39,230 nt of DNA, taken from an uncultured Bacilli bacterium (GTDB lineage Bacteria; Bacillota_I; Bacilli_A; RF39; UBA660). Each line of letters starts with the position of its first letter. The first letter of the stretch is position 1. The position numbers were made by a program, and so were the translations under genes. The notes below the pieces were generated by a model, which was not told where the DNA came from, searched no databases, and saw nothing but the letters and a program-made list of their open reading frames with translations. Below are positions 8,491 through 17,042 of the stretch, one piece after another. The stretch lies in assembly GCA_947600335.1 (NCBI GenBank), contig CANQGB010000009.1, positions 1 through 39,230 of the forward strand, given 5' to 3'.

Positions 8491-10857
8491 ATGAACGGTA
8501 AAGTTTTAAGTGATGACTGTATAGAAAAAATGGATGCATATTTTCGGGCGGCTAATTATTTAAGTGTTGCCCAATTATATTTAAAAGATAATGTGTTATT
8601 GCAAAGAAAATTGACTTTTGATGATATCAAGTCTAAATTAGTTGGTCATTTTGGCACAACTCCCGGTCAAAATTTTATTTATGTCCATTTAAATAGAGTA
8701 ATCAAAAAATATAATCTCAATATGATTTATATTTGTGGTCCTGGTCATGGGGGTAATTCGCCGGTTGCCAATACTTATTTAGAAGGTAGTTATAGTGATT
8801 ATTACCCCGATATTACTAATGATTTAAAAGGACTAACTAAATTATGTCGCCAATTTAGTTTTCCAGGAGGCATAGGTTCTCATGCGACCCCTGAATTACC
8901 TGGTTCTATCAATGAAGGTGGCGAATTAGGTTATAGTCTTAGTCATGCTTTCGGAGCTGTTTTAGATAATCCAAGTTTAATCGCCGCCTGTGTTATTGGT
9001 GATGGTGAGGCCGAAACCGGACCGCTTGCTACATCTTGGCATTTAAATAAATTTTTAAATCCTATTACCGATGGAGCCGTTATTCCAATTTTACATTTGA
9101 ATGGTTACAAAATTGCTAATCCCACTATTTTAGCCCGGATTAGTGATACCGAATTAGATGCGTTCTTAAGAGGATGTGGTTGGGAACCATTTTATGTAAC
9201 AGGTAACGATAGTTTAAAAATGCATGAAGATATGGCCTCTGTTTTAGATTTAACAATTGAAAAAATTAAAAAGATTCAAAATGAAGCCCGAAAAAATAAT
9301 GAATTTACTCGTCCAATGTGGCCAATGATAGTTTTAAGAACCCCTAAAGGTTGGACTGGACCTGAATCAGTCAAAGGTGCCAAAGTCTTAGATAGTTTCC
9401 GTTCTCATCAAATACCCATTTCTTTAAAAAAAGGAGATAACGAATCTTTAGAACTTTTAGAAAACTGGCTTAAAAGTTATAAACCTTGGGAACTTTTCAA
9501 CGAAGATGGTTCATTTAAAGCTGAACTCCAAGAACTAGCTCCCGTTAGTTATCAACGCATGGGTAGCAATCCTTATGCCAATGGGGGAGAATTATTAATT
9601 CCTTTAGTTACTCCCAATTATTTTGATTATGAAGTTAAGTTTAATAAACCCGGTAGTGTCTTAAAAGAAGACATGAAAGAATTAGGTAAGTACATTAAAG
9701 ATTTAATTAATTTAAATGCTGAGAAAAGAAACTTTCGCATTTTTGGACCTGATGAAGCTTTATCTAATCGTTTAAGTCATATTTTTGAAGTAACTGACCG
9801 CCAATTCAATGCCCAAATTTTAAATAGTGATGAATTTTTAGCCAGTGATGGTCGGGTAATTGACTCATATTTATCCGAACATGTATGTGAAGGTTTATTA
9901 GAAGGCTACTTATTAACTGGTCGTCATGGTTTTATTCACAGTTATGAAGCATTTATTCGAATTGTCGATTCCATGGTTAGTCAACATGCTAAATGGCTTA
10001 AAATGGCAAAAGAAATTCCTTGGCGAAAAGATATTGCCTCTCTAAATATTATTTTATCAAGTCATGTATGGCAACAAGACCACAATGGTTTTACTCATCA
10101 AGACCCCGGTTTCTTAAATCATATTGTTACCAAAAAAGCCGACATTGTTAGAGCTTATTTACCACCGGATGCTAATACGCTGATTTGTACTTTTGACCAT
10201 ATCATAAAAACTAAAAATTATATCAATGTTGTCATCGCCAGTAAACATCCTAGCAAGCAATGGCTAAGTATGGAAGAAGCCAGTAAACATTGCGCTAAAG
10301 GTATTGGTATTTGGGGTTTTGCCAGCAATGATAAAGGTGTCACTCCTGATTTAATTATTGCTACTTGTGGAGATACTCCGACTCTTGAAGGCTTAGCGGC
10401 CGTAAGTATCTTGCGTAAATTTTTACCAGAATTAAAAATTCGATTTGTCAATGTTGTCGACTTAATGAAATTACAATCTAATTCAATCCATCCTCATGGT
10501 TTAACAGACCAAGATTATGATTTAATATTCACTAAAGATAAACCTATAATTTTTGCTTTCCATGGTTATGCTAATTTAATTCATGAACTTACTTATCGCC
10601 GTAACAATAAAAACTTACATGTTCGCGGTTATCAAGAAGAAGGCACCATTACCACGCCATTTGATATGCGGGTTTTAAACAAAATAGATAGATTCAACTT
10701 AGTTCTTTTAGCTTTAAAGCACTTGCCAGAATATGAAGCCAAATCGATTTACTGTGCAGAATATTGTAAAGACATGCTTACTAAACATCAAAAATATATT
10801 CGGGAAAATGGCGTAGATATGCCGGAAGTTACAAACTGGAACTTTTCATTAAAATAA
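8491..10857 (+). CDS. xfp: Xylulose-5-phosphate/fructose-6-phosphate phosphoketolase
   Basis: The 788-residue thiamine-diphosphate enzyme splits xylulose 5-phosphate (and in many members fructose 6-phosphate) with phosphate into acetyl phosphate and glyceraldehyde 3-phosphate or erythrose 4-phosphate. Family signatures are the N-terminal GPGHGGNSPVANTYLEGSY, SFPGGIGSHATPE, and the ThDP-binding GDGEAETGPLATSWH at about residue 169, followed by ILHLNGYKIANPT. Later come SSHVWQQDHNGFTHQDPGF and the C-terminal VRGYQEEGTITTPFDMRVLN. Length is normal for the family and no lesions are seen. It has its own promoter and terminator and is monocistronic. The enzyme is cytosolic and central to heterofermentative or bifid-type sugar breakdown. 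Together with the pyruvate:ferredoxin oxidoreductase in this window it indicates mixed-acid fermentation with acetyl-phosphate and acetyl-CoA branches. Preference between the two substrates cannot be decided. Confidence 0.97.
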   Translation: MNGKVLSDDCIEKMDAYFRAANYLSVAQLYLKDNVLLQRKLTFDDIKSKLVGHFGTTPGQNFIYVHLNRVIKKYNLNMIYICGPGHGGNSPVANTYLEGSYSDYYPDITNDLKGLTKLCRQFSFPGGIGSHATPELPGSINEGGELGYSLSHAFGAVLDNPSLIAACVIGDGEAETGPLATSWHLNKFLNPITDGAVIPILHLNGYKIANPTILARISDTELDAFLRGCGWEPFYVTGNDSLKMHEDMASVLDLTIEKIKKIQNEARKNNEFTRPMWPMIVLRTPKGWTGPESVKGAKVLDSFRSHQIPISLKKGDNESLELLENWLKSYKPWELFNEDGSFKAELQELAPVSYQRMGSNPYANGGELLIPLVTPNYFDYEVKFNKPGSVLKEDMKELGKYIKDLINLNAEKRNFRIFGPDEALSNRLSHIFEVTDRQFNAQILNSDEFLASDGRVIDSYLSEHVCEGLLEGYLLTGRHGFIHSYEAFIRIVDSMVSQHAKWLKMAKEIPWRKDIASLNIILSSHVWQQDHNGFTHQDPGFLNHIVTKKADIVRAYLPPDANTLICTFDHIIKTKNYINVVIASKHPSKQWLSMEEASKHCAKGIGIWGFASNDKGVTPDLIIATCGDTPTLEGLAAVSILRKFLPELKIRFVNVVDLMKLQSNSIHPHGLTDQDYDLIFTKDKPIIFAFHGYANLIHELTYRRNNKNLHVRGYQEEGTITTPFDMRVLNKIDRFNLVLLALKHLPEYEAKSIYCAEYCKDMLTKHQKYIRENGVDMPEVTNWNFSLK

Positions 10858-10885
10858 AAAAATGTAGGTTGGGCTACATTTTTTT
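10857..10885. terminator. Bidirectional terminator between phosphoketolase and cold-shock genes
   Basis: AATGTAG (10861-10867) pairs with CTACATT (10874-10880) around a six-base GTTGGG loop, with A runs on the left and T runs on the right, so it can work on both strands. It fills the gap between the two convergent genes. Confidence 0.85.
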
Positions 10886-11096
10886 ACTTGGTATTAGAGC
10901 TAATTTTTTTCGTATTAACGGCTTGATAACCTTTCGCAGTTTCGATAAGGTCAAATTCCACTTCATCATCTTTTTTCAAAGTTTTATAACCATCTTGAAT
11001 AATTGAAGAATAATGAACGAATACATCTTCATCTTCAGTATATTTAATGAATCCATATCCTTTTTCATCTTTAAACCACTTAACTCTACTTCGCAT
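10884..11096 (-). CDS. Cold-shock protein (CspA family)
   Basis: The 70-residue protein is a single cold-shock domain, a small OB-fold that binds single-stranded RNA and DNA and melts RNA secondary structure. The two RNA-binding motifs are present: KGYGFIKY (RNP1 type) and VFVHYSSI (RNP2 type), preceded by the typical VKWF. Length is normal (CspA proteins are 65-75 residues). GAGGTG lies about nine bases before the ATG and an extended -10 promoter lies upstream, so it is expressed independently of the Agr-like pair that precedes it on the same strand. No long cold-shock type 5' leader is seen: only about 25 bases separate the predicted start of transcription from the ATG. Confidence 0.95.
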   Translation of the reverse strand: MRSRVKWFKDEKGYGFIKYTEDEDVFVHYSSIIQDGYKTLKKDDEVEFDLIETAKGYQAVNTKKISSNTK

Positions 11097-11126
11097 AAAA
11101 TATGCACCTCACTTTCAACTGTTTAC

Positions 11127-11135
11127 ATGATACCA
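11127..11135 (-). promoter_or_regulatory. Extended -10 promoter of the cold-shock gene
   Basis: Read on the minus strand, the bases are TGgTATCAT, an extended -10 element with no clear -35. The start point would fall near 11120. Confidence 0.55.
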
Positions 11136-11194
11136 TATAAATTTAAGAAGTTTGTCGAACGAGGTATAAAGTGTCATTTTTGAATGATTTTTGG

Positions 11195-12445
11195 TTACTG
11201 AATATTAAAACCAATTTTTTGATAAAAGAAATTACATTTAATATCGGTATCTTTAGTTATTTTTGCATTTTTATTAATCGTATCATCAACTAAATATAAG
11301 CCCATGCCGCGATTTTTACCTTTAGTACTATAACCTTTTTCATGAATATGATTTAATTCAATAAACTTATAAGTATTAGCAATTAAAAAAATTAATTGAT
11401 TGTTCTCTAAATAAATATGAATAGCTATCATTTTATCTTGACTCTCCAAAGCCGCCTCTAGAGCATTATCGGTAATAATTCCAATAATCGTATATAAATC
11501 TTTTTTATCTTTCGGTGAAAAACTCTTATCGTTCAATAAATTAATATTATCGCCAACATATATTTCCGTGGTAATATTTTGTTCTTGCATTTTTAAAATT
11601 TTATAATTTATTAAACCTTTTAATCCGGGAATCGGAATGTTTTTTAAATCTGTTAGCCAATGCCATTCATTTGCATTTTTTTCATTTAAAATTAAGGAGA
11701 TATAATTGGTTAGTTCTTCATTATCTTTAACTAAGCTTTTAATAATTATTAGTTGATTTTTTATTTCATGAATTCTACTTTTGTATTTAGTTAATAAATC
11801 TTCAATATTTTTGTAATATTCTAAGGTGTTTTGAAAATTATCTAAAAGTAAATGCTGTTTTGATTTCTCGACTAATAAAATAAAACCCAAATTAAAAATA
11901 ATGAATGTGGTTAATAATGATAATATATTAGAAGAATTAATTAGGAAAAGATATTTACTAAAGAAAATAAAAATTAAATAACTATTGATAAATAAGAGGT
12001 TTTGAAATGTACTATGATTAGTAAAATTTGGTTTAGCAATAATCCTTTGAATGTTATCTTGCAAGGTAAATGTCAAAATAATAGTTAACAAACTAGTCAT
12101 TAAATACATTAAATTTTGACTAGGCAAGGGGATTTTTAAAAGATATAAAGTTATAACTAATAAAATTTCAAATAAAAATCGAATTGTATAAGTTAGATAA
12201 ATTAGGAATATAATTTCGCTTTTTGGTTTAGCAACTTCATAACAACAAAACGTAATAATTAAAAATAAATAAAAAATCATTTCCATAAATATATTAGCAT
12301 AAGTTAAATTAATAAAATGGAGTAAACCAAAAAAGATAATTGGTAAAATTTTATGTTGTTTATGTTTAAAGATTAAAGAAATAATTATATAGTTATACAA
12401 AGCCATCCATAATCCCGTAAATAAATTAAATGTATTTAAAACCAT
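11195..12445 (-). CDS. AgrC-like membrane sensor histidine kinase (GHKL type)
   Basis: This 416-residue protein has about six hydrophobic segments in its first 200 residues and a cytoplasmic kinase module. The phosphoacceptor His is in SRIHEIKNQ at about residue 226, followed by the Agr/CitA-type GHKL ATPase domain with N box ITDNALEAA and G box STKGKNRGMGLYLV. AgrC-type kinases sense peptide pheromones and phosphorylate a LytTR regulator. ATG 12445 is preferred because AAAGGAGG ends six bases before it; ATG 12451 overlaps that site. The frame overlaps the end of the regulator gene by 20 bases, so the two are translationally coupled. No AgrB protease or AgrD-like pro-peptide is seen nearby, so the ligand is unknown. 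Confidence 0.88.
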   Translation of the reverse strand: MVLNTFNLFTGLWMALYNYIIISLIFKHKQHKILPIIFFGLLHFINLTYANIFMEMIFYLFLIITFCCYEVAKPKSEIIFLIYLTYTIRFLFEILLVITLYLLKIPLPSQNLMYLMTSLLTIILTFTLQDNIQRIIAKPNFTNHSTFQNLLFINSYLIFIFFSKYLFLINSSNILSLLTTFIIFNLGFILLVEKSKQHLLLDNFQNTLEYYKNIEDLLTKYKSRIHEIKNQLIIIKSLVKDNEELTNYISLILNEKNANEWHWLTDLKNIPIPGLKGLINYKILKMQEQNITTEIYVGDNINLLNDKSFSPKDKKDLYTIIGIITDNALEAALESQDKMIAIHIYLENNQLIFLIANTYKFIELNHIHEKGYSTKGKNRGMGLYLVDDTINKNAKITKDTDIKCNFFYQKIGFNIQ

Positions 12446-13175
12446 AATCATCCTCCTTTAGCATTTTTTCTTTTAAAGTTCTTTTTCGGTCCCGGGCAAT
12501 TAAATTTATTTGTTGTTCTTTAAAATGAATCGTATTATATTCCCAAGATATTTTCGTAACATTGGCTAAATTAACAATACAACTGCGATGAGTTTTATAA
12601 AATTCAGGGCATGTTAAAAGTCTCTTTTCGATGTTTATGATACTTTCCTTAATTTTAAATTTTTGCTTTTTAGTCACAATATGCGTGTAATTTTGATTTA
12701 AATCTTTTTCAAAATAAAGAATATCCTGATGCGGAATTTGATAAGTTTCATTTTCATATATAAAATTAAAAGACTTATGGTGTTCATGAATTCTTAAAGC
12801 CAAAATTAGTGAATCAATTATTTTTTCTTCAACATTATCTTCTTTCGAAATAAAATCTAACATTAAAATTTTACTTGTAAATCCTTCATTTTTAAATTGG
12901 GTATGTTGCGTAATCACAATAATGGGACTTAGCCAATCATCACCGGCTCTAATGTCTCTCGCTAAATCTAATCCTGATTTACCTGGAACTTCTAAATCAA
13001 GTAAAAAAATCTTCTTACCTATAAGGTTATTGATTAAAGATTTAGTCTCTAAAGTATATTTATCTATTGTAACAATATGGTATTTATCGTTAGTTTTTCC
13101 AATTACTTTTAAGATGGCATCATGGTATTTTTCTTGCCATTTTTTGTTATCTTCGTAGATTATAAAATTTATCAT
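12426..13175 (-). CDS. LytTR-family response regulator (AgrA-like)
   Basis: The 249-residue regulator has an N-terminal receiver domain with acidic pair E8-D9, phosphoacceptor D60 in FLLDLEVPGKSG, and the switch residue T in VITQH. A LytTR DNA-binding domain covers about residues 143-245, with the characteristic FYKTHRSCIVNL stretch. LytTR proteins bind pairs of short direct repeats upstream of target promoters. The gene is first in a two-gene operon with the AgrC-like kinase and overlaps it by 20 bases. The receiver is slightly unusual in having a Glu next to the phosphoacceptor and a long insert before it, but the key residues are intact. A target cannot be named; the divergently placed zinc-ribbon/UPF0316 pair is the nearest candidate. 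Confidence 0.92.
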   Translation of the reverse strand: MINFIIYEDNKKWQEKYHDAILKVIGKTNDKYHIVTIDKYTLETKSLINNLIGKKIFLLDLEVPGKSGLDLARDIRAGDDWLSPIIVITQHTQFKNEGFTSKILMLDFISKEDNVEEKIIDSLILALRIHEHHKSFNFIYENETYQIPHQDILYFEKDLNQNYTHIVTKKQKFKIKESIINIEKRLLTCPEFYKTHRSCIVNLANVTKISWEYNTIHFKEQQINLIARDRKRTLKEKMLKEDDYGFKYI

Positions 13176-13206
13176 AATGTGTACTCCTTATTTTTACGCT
13201 TTTTGT

Positions 13207-13215
13207 AGTGTAGCA
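13207..13215 (-). promoter_or_regulatory. Possible extended -10 promoter of the response-regulator operon
   Basis: On the minus strand the bases read TGcTACACT, 32 bases before the ATG. No clear -35 is seen. The rest of the 13176-13361 intergenic region is AT-rich, and I see no convincing LytTR direct-repeat pair in it. Confidence 0.45.
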
Positions 13216-13361
13216 TATTGCGTAAATGAGAATTTTTATAAAAGTATGTAATTTATGTTTTTTTGTCTTAAATGGAAAAAAGTTTTAAAATCCAAAAATT
13301 TTTAAGGAAGAATAGTTGTTCTTTTATTCGTTTTATTTTATTATTAATTTAGGTGATTACA

Positions 13362-13643
13362 ATGATATGTCGAAAATGTGGTAGCGCTTTACCAAGTGAA
13401 GGCTTTGTTTGTAAAAGATGTGGAGCCATGATGAACGAAGACCAAATTAAAGAACAAAACGCTTATATGAAAGAAAATAAAACTAAATATCAAACAAAAT
13501 TAGTTAGTGAAGAATATGGTAAACATAAATTATTTCAAGCCCGTGATAAAGAAAGCAACACTAATAAATTAATGGGGTTAGTCGTTGTTTTGGGAGTCCT
13601 ATTATTTATAATTATTATTGCCATTGTAGTTTATTTAGGTTAG
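13362..13643 (+). CDS. Small zinc-ribbon protein with C-terminal membrane anchor
   Basis: The 93-residue protein begins with a zinc ribbon (C3, C6, C17, C20; CRKCG and CKRCG), continues with a charged, Lys/Glu-rich linker of about 45 residues, and ends in one strongly hydrophobic helix (about residues 67-90). The zinc knuckle should face the cytoplasm. ATG 13362 is set by AGGTGA five bases upstream; a GTG at 13353 overlaps that site. Proteins of this layout are common in Bacillota and have no assigned role. It is followed after about 30 bases by the UPF0316 gene with an identical ribosome-site layout, so the two are probably co-transcribed. Confidence 0.75.
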   Translation: MICRKCGSALPSEGFVCKRCGAMMNEDQIKEQNAYMKENKTKYQTKLVSEEYGKHKLFQARDKESNTNKLMGLVVVLGVLLFIIIIAIVVYLG

Positions 13644-13673
13644 TTTTGGGCACAATAGTTTCAGGTGAATATC

Positions 13674-14189
13674 ATGGAACTATTTTTTTTATGTATTAAA
13701 ATTTTTTTCGCCCGCATTTTAGATGTTTCAATTGGGACAGTTAGAACAATGTTAATGGTTAAGGGCAAGACTTTCATCATGGCCATTTTAGCCTTTTTAG
13801 AGGTTTTTATCTGGTTTATTGTTGCGAGAGAAGCTTTAATATCGAATGTCCAAAGTATTTTTATTCCTATTTCTTATTCTTTAGGGTATGCCACTGGAAC
13901 ATTAATCGGGGCTTTCATCGCCAATCGTTTTATCCGGGGAATTGTTGGTGTTCAAGTTGTAATTAATAAGAAAAATGCTGGATTACTAAAAGCCATTCGT
14001 AAACACGATTTTGAAGTTTCTATTGTAGATTTAAAAGATGATTTTGAAGGTAACAAAAGAGAAATGTTGTTTTTTCAAGTCAACAGTCGCCACTTAAAAG
14101 AACTTATCAATTTAGTCAAACATTATGATAAAAAAGCCTTTATTGTTGTTAGTGAAACTAAAACTGTGCAAAATGGATTTATTAAATAA
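13674..14189 (+). CDS. UPF0316 family membrane protein (YebE-like, DUF5698/DUF2179)
   Basis: The 171-residue protein has three N-terminal membrane helices, with the family's RILDVSIGTVRTMLMVKG in the first loop, then a soluble domain of about 75 residues with VGVQVVINKKNAGLLKAIR and KREMLFFQVNSR. This matches the YebE/UPF0316 family, a membrane part plus a DUF2179-type cytoplasmic domain of unknown function. DUF2179-like domains are found as regulatory modules on membrane proteins. ATG 13674 is chosen because AGGTGA is five bases upstream; the in-frame GTG at 13665 overlaps that site. The length is normal for the family. No terminator is evident before the polysaccharide operon. Confidence 0.85.
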   Translation: MELFFLCIKIFFARILDVSIGTVRTMLMVKGKTFIMAILAFLEVFIWFIVAREALISNVQSIFIPISYSLGYATGTLIGAFIANRFIRGIVGVQVVINKKNAGLLKAIRKHDFEVSIVDLKDDFEGNKREMLFFQVNSRHLKELINLVKHYDKKAFIVVSETKTVQNGFIK

Positions 14190-14264
14190 AGTTATAATTG
14201 GTTGTTTTTCATTTAACATAAACGGTTGTTTCGCAATATATATGTTTTTATTTACCTAAAATTA

Positions 14265-14273
14265 TGATAAGAT
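14265..14273 (+). promoter_or_regulatory. Extended -10 promoter of the polysaccharide operon
   Basis: TGaTAAGAT lies 16 bases before ATG 14290, with AGAGG as ribosome site. No good -35 is found at 17 bases. This is the only recognisable promoter before the long run of coupled genes that starts here. Confidence 0.5.
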
Positions 14274-14289
14274 ATTTAAGAGGTTAATT

Positions 14290-15138
14290 ATGAAAAATGG
14301 AATAATAATTTTAAATTATAACGATAGTGAAAATACCAAAATATTTTTAGATGATATCAAAGACTATCAATGTTTAGATCATATTATCGTCGTAGATAAT
14401 CATAGTACAGATAACTCTTTTAAAGAATTAAAAAAATATGCTAATCAAAAAATTGAAGTTATCAAAACTTCCGAAAATAAAGGTTATGCAGCGGGTAATA
14501 ATTTTGGTATTAAATATTTAATTGATAAATATTCTGTTGATAATATTATTATTTCGAATCCCGATATAATAGTTAGAGAAGAAGATATTGAAAAGTTATT
14601 GTTACCTTTAAAAGAAAAAAATGTCGCGGTTATAGCTCCCGTTGTCGAAGAACCAACTAGCATATCTCGTGGTTGGAAACATCCGAACTTTTTATCCCTT
14701 CTCATTTCAAATATTCCTTATTTTCGTAAATATGCCGACAAAATTCTTGCCTATAAAGAGAATCATTATGACACCAAATTAAGTCAAGTTGATGTGGTTA
14801 AAGGTTGCTTTTTTATCATTAAAGCCAGTGTTATTCAAGATATCGATTATTTTGATGAAAATACCTTTCTTTATTTCGAAGAAAATATCTTAGCTAAAAA
14901 GTTAGAAAGTAAACATTATCGGACTTACATTCATAATGAAGTTAAAGTCATTCATGCTTTATCAAAAAGTGTAGATAAAAGTTTAATTAGTTTAGAAAAA
15001 TTTAAGATTTTAAAAAGTAGTCAATATTACTATGCTAGATATATTTTAAAATTAAATGTTTTTGAATTATTAACGCTTCACTTAACTTATTACATTTATT
15101 ACTTTTTAGTTAAGTTATTAAACTATAAAAGGAGGTAG
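14290..15138 (+). CDS. GT2 glycosyltransferase (rhamnosyltransferase-like)
   Basis: The 282-residue cytoplasmic GT-A enzyme of family GT2 begins with IIILNYNDSENT, followed by IIVVDNHSTDNS (nucleotide-binding part), NKGYAAGNNFGI, and a metal-binding DXD-type motif seen as SNPD at about residue 97. The acceptor part has VKGCFFIIKASV and FLYFEENILAKKL, the layout of WcaE/RfbF-type rhamnosyl- and galactosyltransferases. It is the first gene of the operon; the next gene follows after two bases. In rhamnopolysaccharide clusters a GT2 of this kind adds the second or third sugar on the lipid carrier. The sugar specificity is inferred only from context. Confidence 0.85.
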   Translation: MKNGIIILNYNDSENTKIFLDDIKDYQCLDHIIVVDNHSTDNSFKELKKYANQKIEVIKTSENKGYAAGNNFGIKYLIDKYSVDNIIISNPDIIVREEDIEKLLLPLKEKNVAVIAPVVEEPTSISRGWKHPNFLSLLISNIPYFRKYADKILAYKENHYDTKLSQVDVVKGCFFIIKASVIQDIDYFDENTFLYFEENILAKKLESKHYRTYIHNEVKVIHALSKSVDKSLISLEKFKILKSSQYYYARYILKLNVFELLTLHLTYYIYYFLVKLLNYKRR

Positions 15139-15140
15139 CC

Positions 15141-16298
15141 ATGAAAGATATAATAATCATCGGCGCTAGAGGCTATCAAAATAACTATGGGGGATGGGAA
15201 ACTTTTGTTACTAACTTAATTGCTAATTATCCTAAAGGTAAAGCCAAGTTTCATGTTCCTGAACTAACTACTGATAAAACGCAAAAAAATAAAATCATCG
15301 TAAAAGATAATGTTATATGCCCCCAATTATATTCTCCCCAAGTTGGTTTTGTAACCATGTTTATTTATGCTATTAAAGCTTTAGCCAAAATGAAGAAATA
15401 TTTAAAAGACAATAATTTAAAAAATCCTATCATTTACATTTTAGGTTGTCGCATGGGTCCAATTTATCGATTCTTAGTTAAGCCTTTAAAAAAACAACAT
15501 GCGCAAATTTATATGAATCCCGATGGACTGGAATGGAAAAGAGAAAAGTGGGCTTGGTGGATAAAACAATGTTTTAAAATATCAGAAAGGTCTATGGTAA
15601 AACATAGTGATGTTATAATCTGTGATTCGATGGCCATTAAAAATTATATTGATACTCATTATCAAAAATATCATAAACCATCGGCTTTTATTGCTTATGG
15701 AGCCTATTTAAATCCTGACATCAAAAAAGATAACCAAATTAAAGCTATTTTAAAAGGTAATGGTATTCAAGAAAAAAATTACTATTTAATAGTTGGCCGT
15801 TTTGTTCCCGAAAATAATTATGAATTAATCATTAAAGAATTTATGAAAAGCAATACGTCAAAAGATTTAGTAATTGTTAGCAATGTTGAGGAAAATAAAT
15901 TTTATCAAGAACTTCAAACCAAAACTAACTTTCCTAGTGATAAAAGAATTAAATTCATCGGCAGTGTTTATGAGAAAAATACTTTGAATTACTTAAGAAA
16001 AAATGCTTATGCCTATATTCATGGACATTCAGCTGGAGGAACTAATCCTAGTTTACTAGAAGCTTTATCCTTAACCGATATTAATATTTTATATAATGCA
16101 GTTTACAATGTAGAAGTGGCTACTTTCTCAGCCCTTTACTTTAGTAAAAGAGAAAATGATTTAAAAAAGATAATTGAAAAAGCTGAACAATTTGATACTA
16201 AAACCATAACTAAATATAGCAAGTTGGCTAAAGAAAGAATCAAAAGTGCTTATACATGGAAAATAGTTGTTGATAAATATCAAAAGTTGTGGAAATAG
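15141..16298 (+). CDS. DUF1972/GT4 glycosyltransferase (RgpA/Cps2T-like rhamnosyltransferase)
   Basis: The 385-residue GT-B protein begins with a DUF1972 domain, recognised by IIGARGYQNNYGGWETFV, IYILGCRMGP and MNPDGLEWKREKW. It continues with a GT4 nucleotide-sugar domain with YLIVGRFVPENNYE and HSAGGTNPSLLEAL (EX7E region). This architecture is that of streptococcal RgpA and pneumococcal Cps2T, rhamnosyltransferases acting early on undecaprenyl-linked intermediates. AAAGGAGG precedes the ATG. It sits between a GT2 and the ABC exporter, as in rgp clusters. No dTDP-rhamnose synthesis genes are in the window, so rhamnose as donor sugar is an inference. Confidence 0.88.
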   Translation: MKDIIIIGARGYQNNYGGWETFVTNLIANYPKGKAKFHVPELTTDKTQKNKIIVKDNVICPQLYSPQVGFVTMFIYAIKALAKMKKYLKDNNLKNPIIYILGCRMGPIYRFLVKPLKKQHAQIYMNPDGLEWKREKWAWWIKQCFKISERSMVKHSDVIICDSMAIKNYIDTHYQKYHKPSAFIAYGAYLNPDIKKDNQIKAILKGNGIQEKNYYLIVGRFVPENNYELIIKEFMKSNTSKDLVIVSNVEENKFYQELQTKTNFPSDKRIKFIGSVYEKNTLNYLRKNAYAYIHGHSAGGTNPSLLEALSLTDINILYNAVYNVEVATFSALYFSKRENDLKKIIEKAEQFDTKTITKYSKLAKERIKSAYTWKIVVDKYQKLWK

Positions 16299-16312
16299 AA
16301 AAGAGGTAAAAA

Positions 16313-17041
16313 ATGGAAAATGCTATAGAAATCAAAAAAGTCACCAAAAGTTTTAAACTTTTTTATGACAAACCTAGTACTTTAAAAGAACGCCTAGTTT
16401 TTTGGAATCATAAAAAAGCTGATGTTCGCGTTGTCTTAGATAATATTGATCTAACAATCAAAAAAGGGGAAACTGTTGCTCTAATTGGAGTCAATGGTAG
16501 TGGTAAGTCAACTTTGTTAAAATTAATGACCAAAATAATTTATCCTACCAGTGGTAAAATTAAAACATACGGTAAATTAACCTCGCTCTTAGAATTAGGT
16601 GCTGGCTTTCACCCTGACTTTACTGGTCGAGAAAATATTTATTTTAATGCTTCTATTTTTGGCTTAACTAAAAAAGAAATCGATAAAAGAATAGATGATA
16701 TTATTGAATTTTCTGAACTAGGTGAGTTTATTGAAAGTCCGGTTCGAACATATTCATCAGGTATGTACATGCGCTTAGCTTTTTCAGTCGCCATCAATGT
16801 CGATGCCGAAATTCTTTTAATAGATGAAATACTAGCCGTAGGTGACCAACACTTTCAAGATAAATGCTTTAATAAATTAATGGAACTAAAAAATAGCGAT
16901 AAAACGATAGTTATTGTTACTCATGACTTAGATTCCGTCAAAAATTTATGTTCTCGCGCAATTTGGCTATATGATGGTAAAATAAAAATGGATGGTAAGC
17001 CAAATAAAGTTGTTGAAGAATACTTAAAGGTGTGTGGTTAA
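16313..17041 (+). CDS. Polysaccharide ABC exporter, ATP-binding protein (Wzt/RgpD/TagH-like)
   Basis: This 242-residue ATPase has Walker A GVNGSGKST, the Q-loop region LLELGAGFHPDFTGREN typical of polysaccharide exporters, signature TYSSGMYMRLAFS, Walker B ILLIDEILAVGD and the H-loop IVTHD. The N-terminal VTKSFKLFYDKPSTLKERL is also diagnostic of the Wzt/TagH branch. It lacks the extra C-terminal carbohydrate-binding domain seen in some Wzt proteins, so recognition of a chain terminus by that route is unlikely. It works with the permease encoded directly downstream to move lipid-linked polysaccharide across the membrane. Gene order here is ATPase then permease, the reverse of streptococcal rgpC-rgpD. 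Confidence 0.93.
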   Translation: MENAIEIKKVTKSFKLFYDKPSTLKERLVFWNHKKADVRVVLDNIDLTIKKGETVALIGVNGSGKSTLLKLMTKIIYPTSGKIKTYGKLTSLLELGAGFHPDFTGRENIYFNASIFGLTKKEIDKRIDDIIEFSELGEFIESPVRTYSSGMYMRLAFSVAINVDAEILLIDEILAVGDQHFQDKCFNKLMELKNSDKTIVIVTHDLDSVKNLCSRAIWLYDGKIKMDGKPNKVVEEYLKVCG

Positions 17042-17042
17042 A

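Noticed and set aside
10218-10451. Minus-strand open frame inside the phosphoketolase gene, and similar frames at 22175-22486, 29024-29257, 32427-32750 and 37302-37541
   Set aside because: They lie wholly inside strong, conserved genes on the other strand, lack ribosome sites and give low-complexity or implausible proteins.
11115-11128. AAACAGTTGAAAG on the minus strand, resembling one LytTR half-site, in the cold-shock leader
   Set aside because: LytTR regulators need two direct repeats about 21 bases apart; only one is seen, and it lies downstream of the -10.
12922-13158. Plus-strand frame of 78 codons inside the response regulator
   Set aside because: Shadow of the LytTR regulator gene; no ribosome site and no family resemblance.
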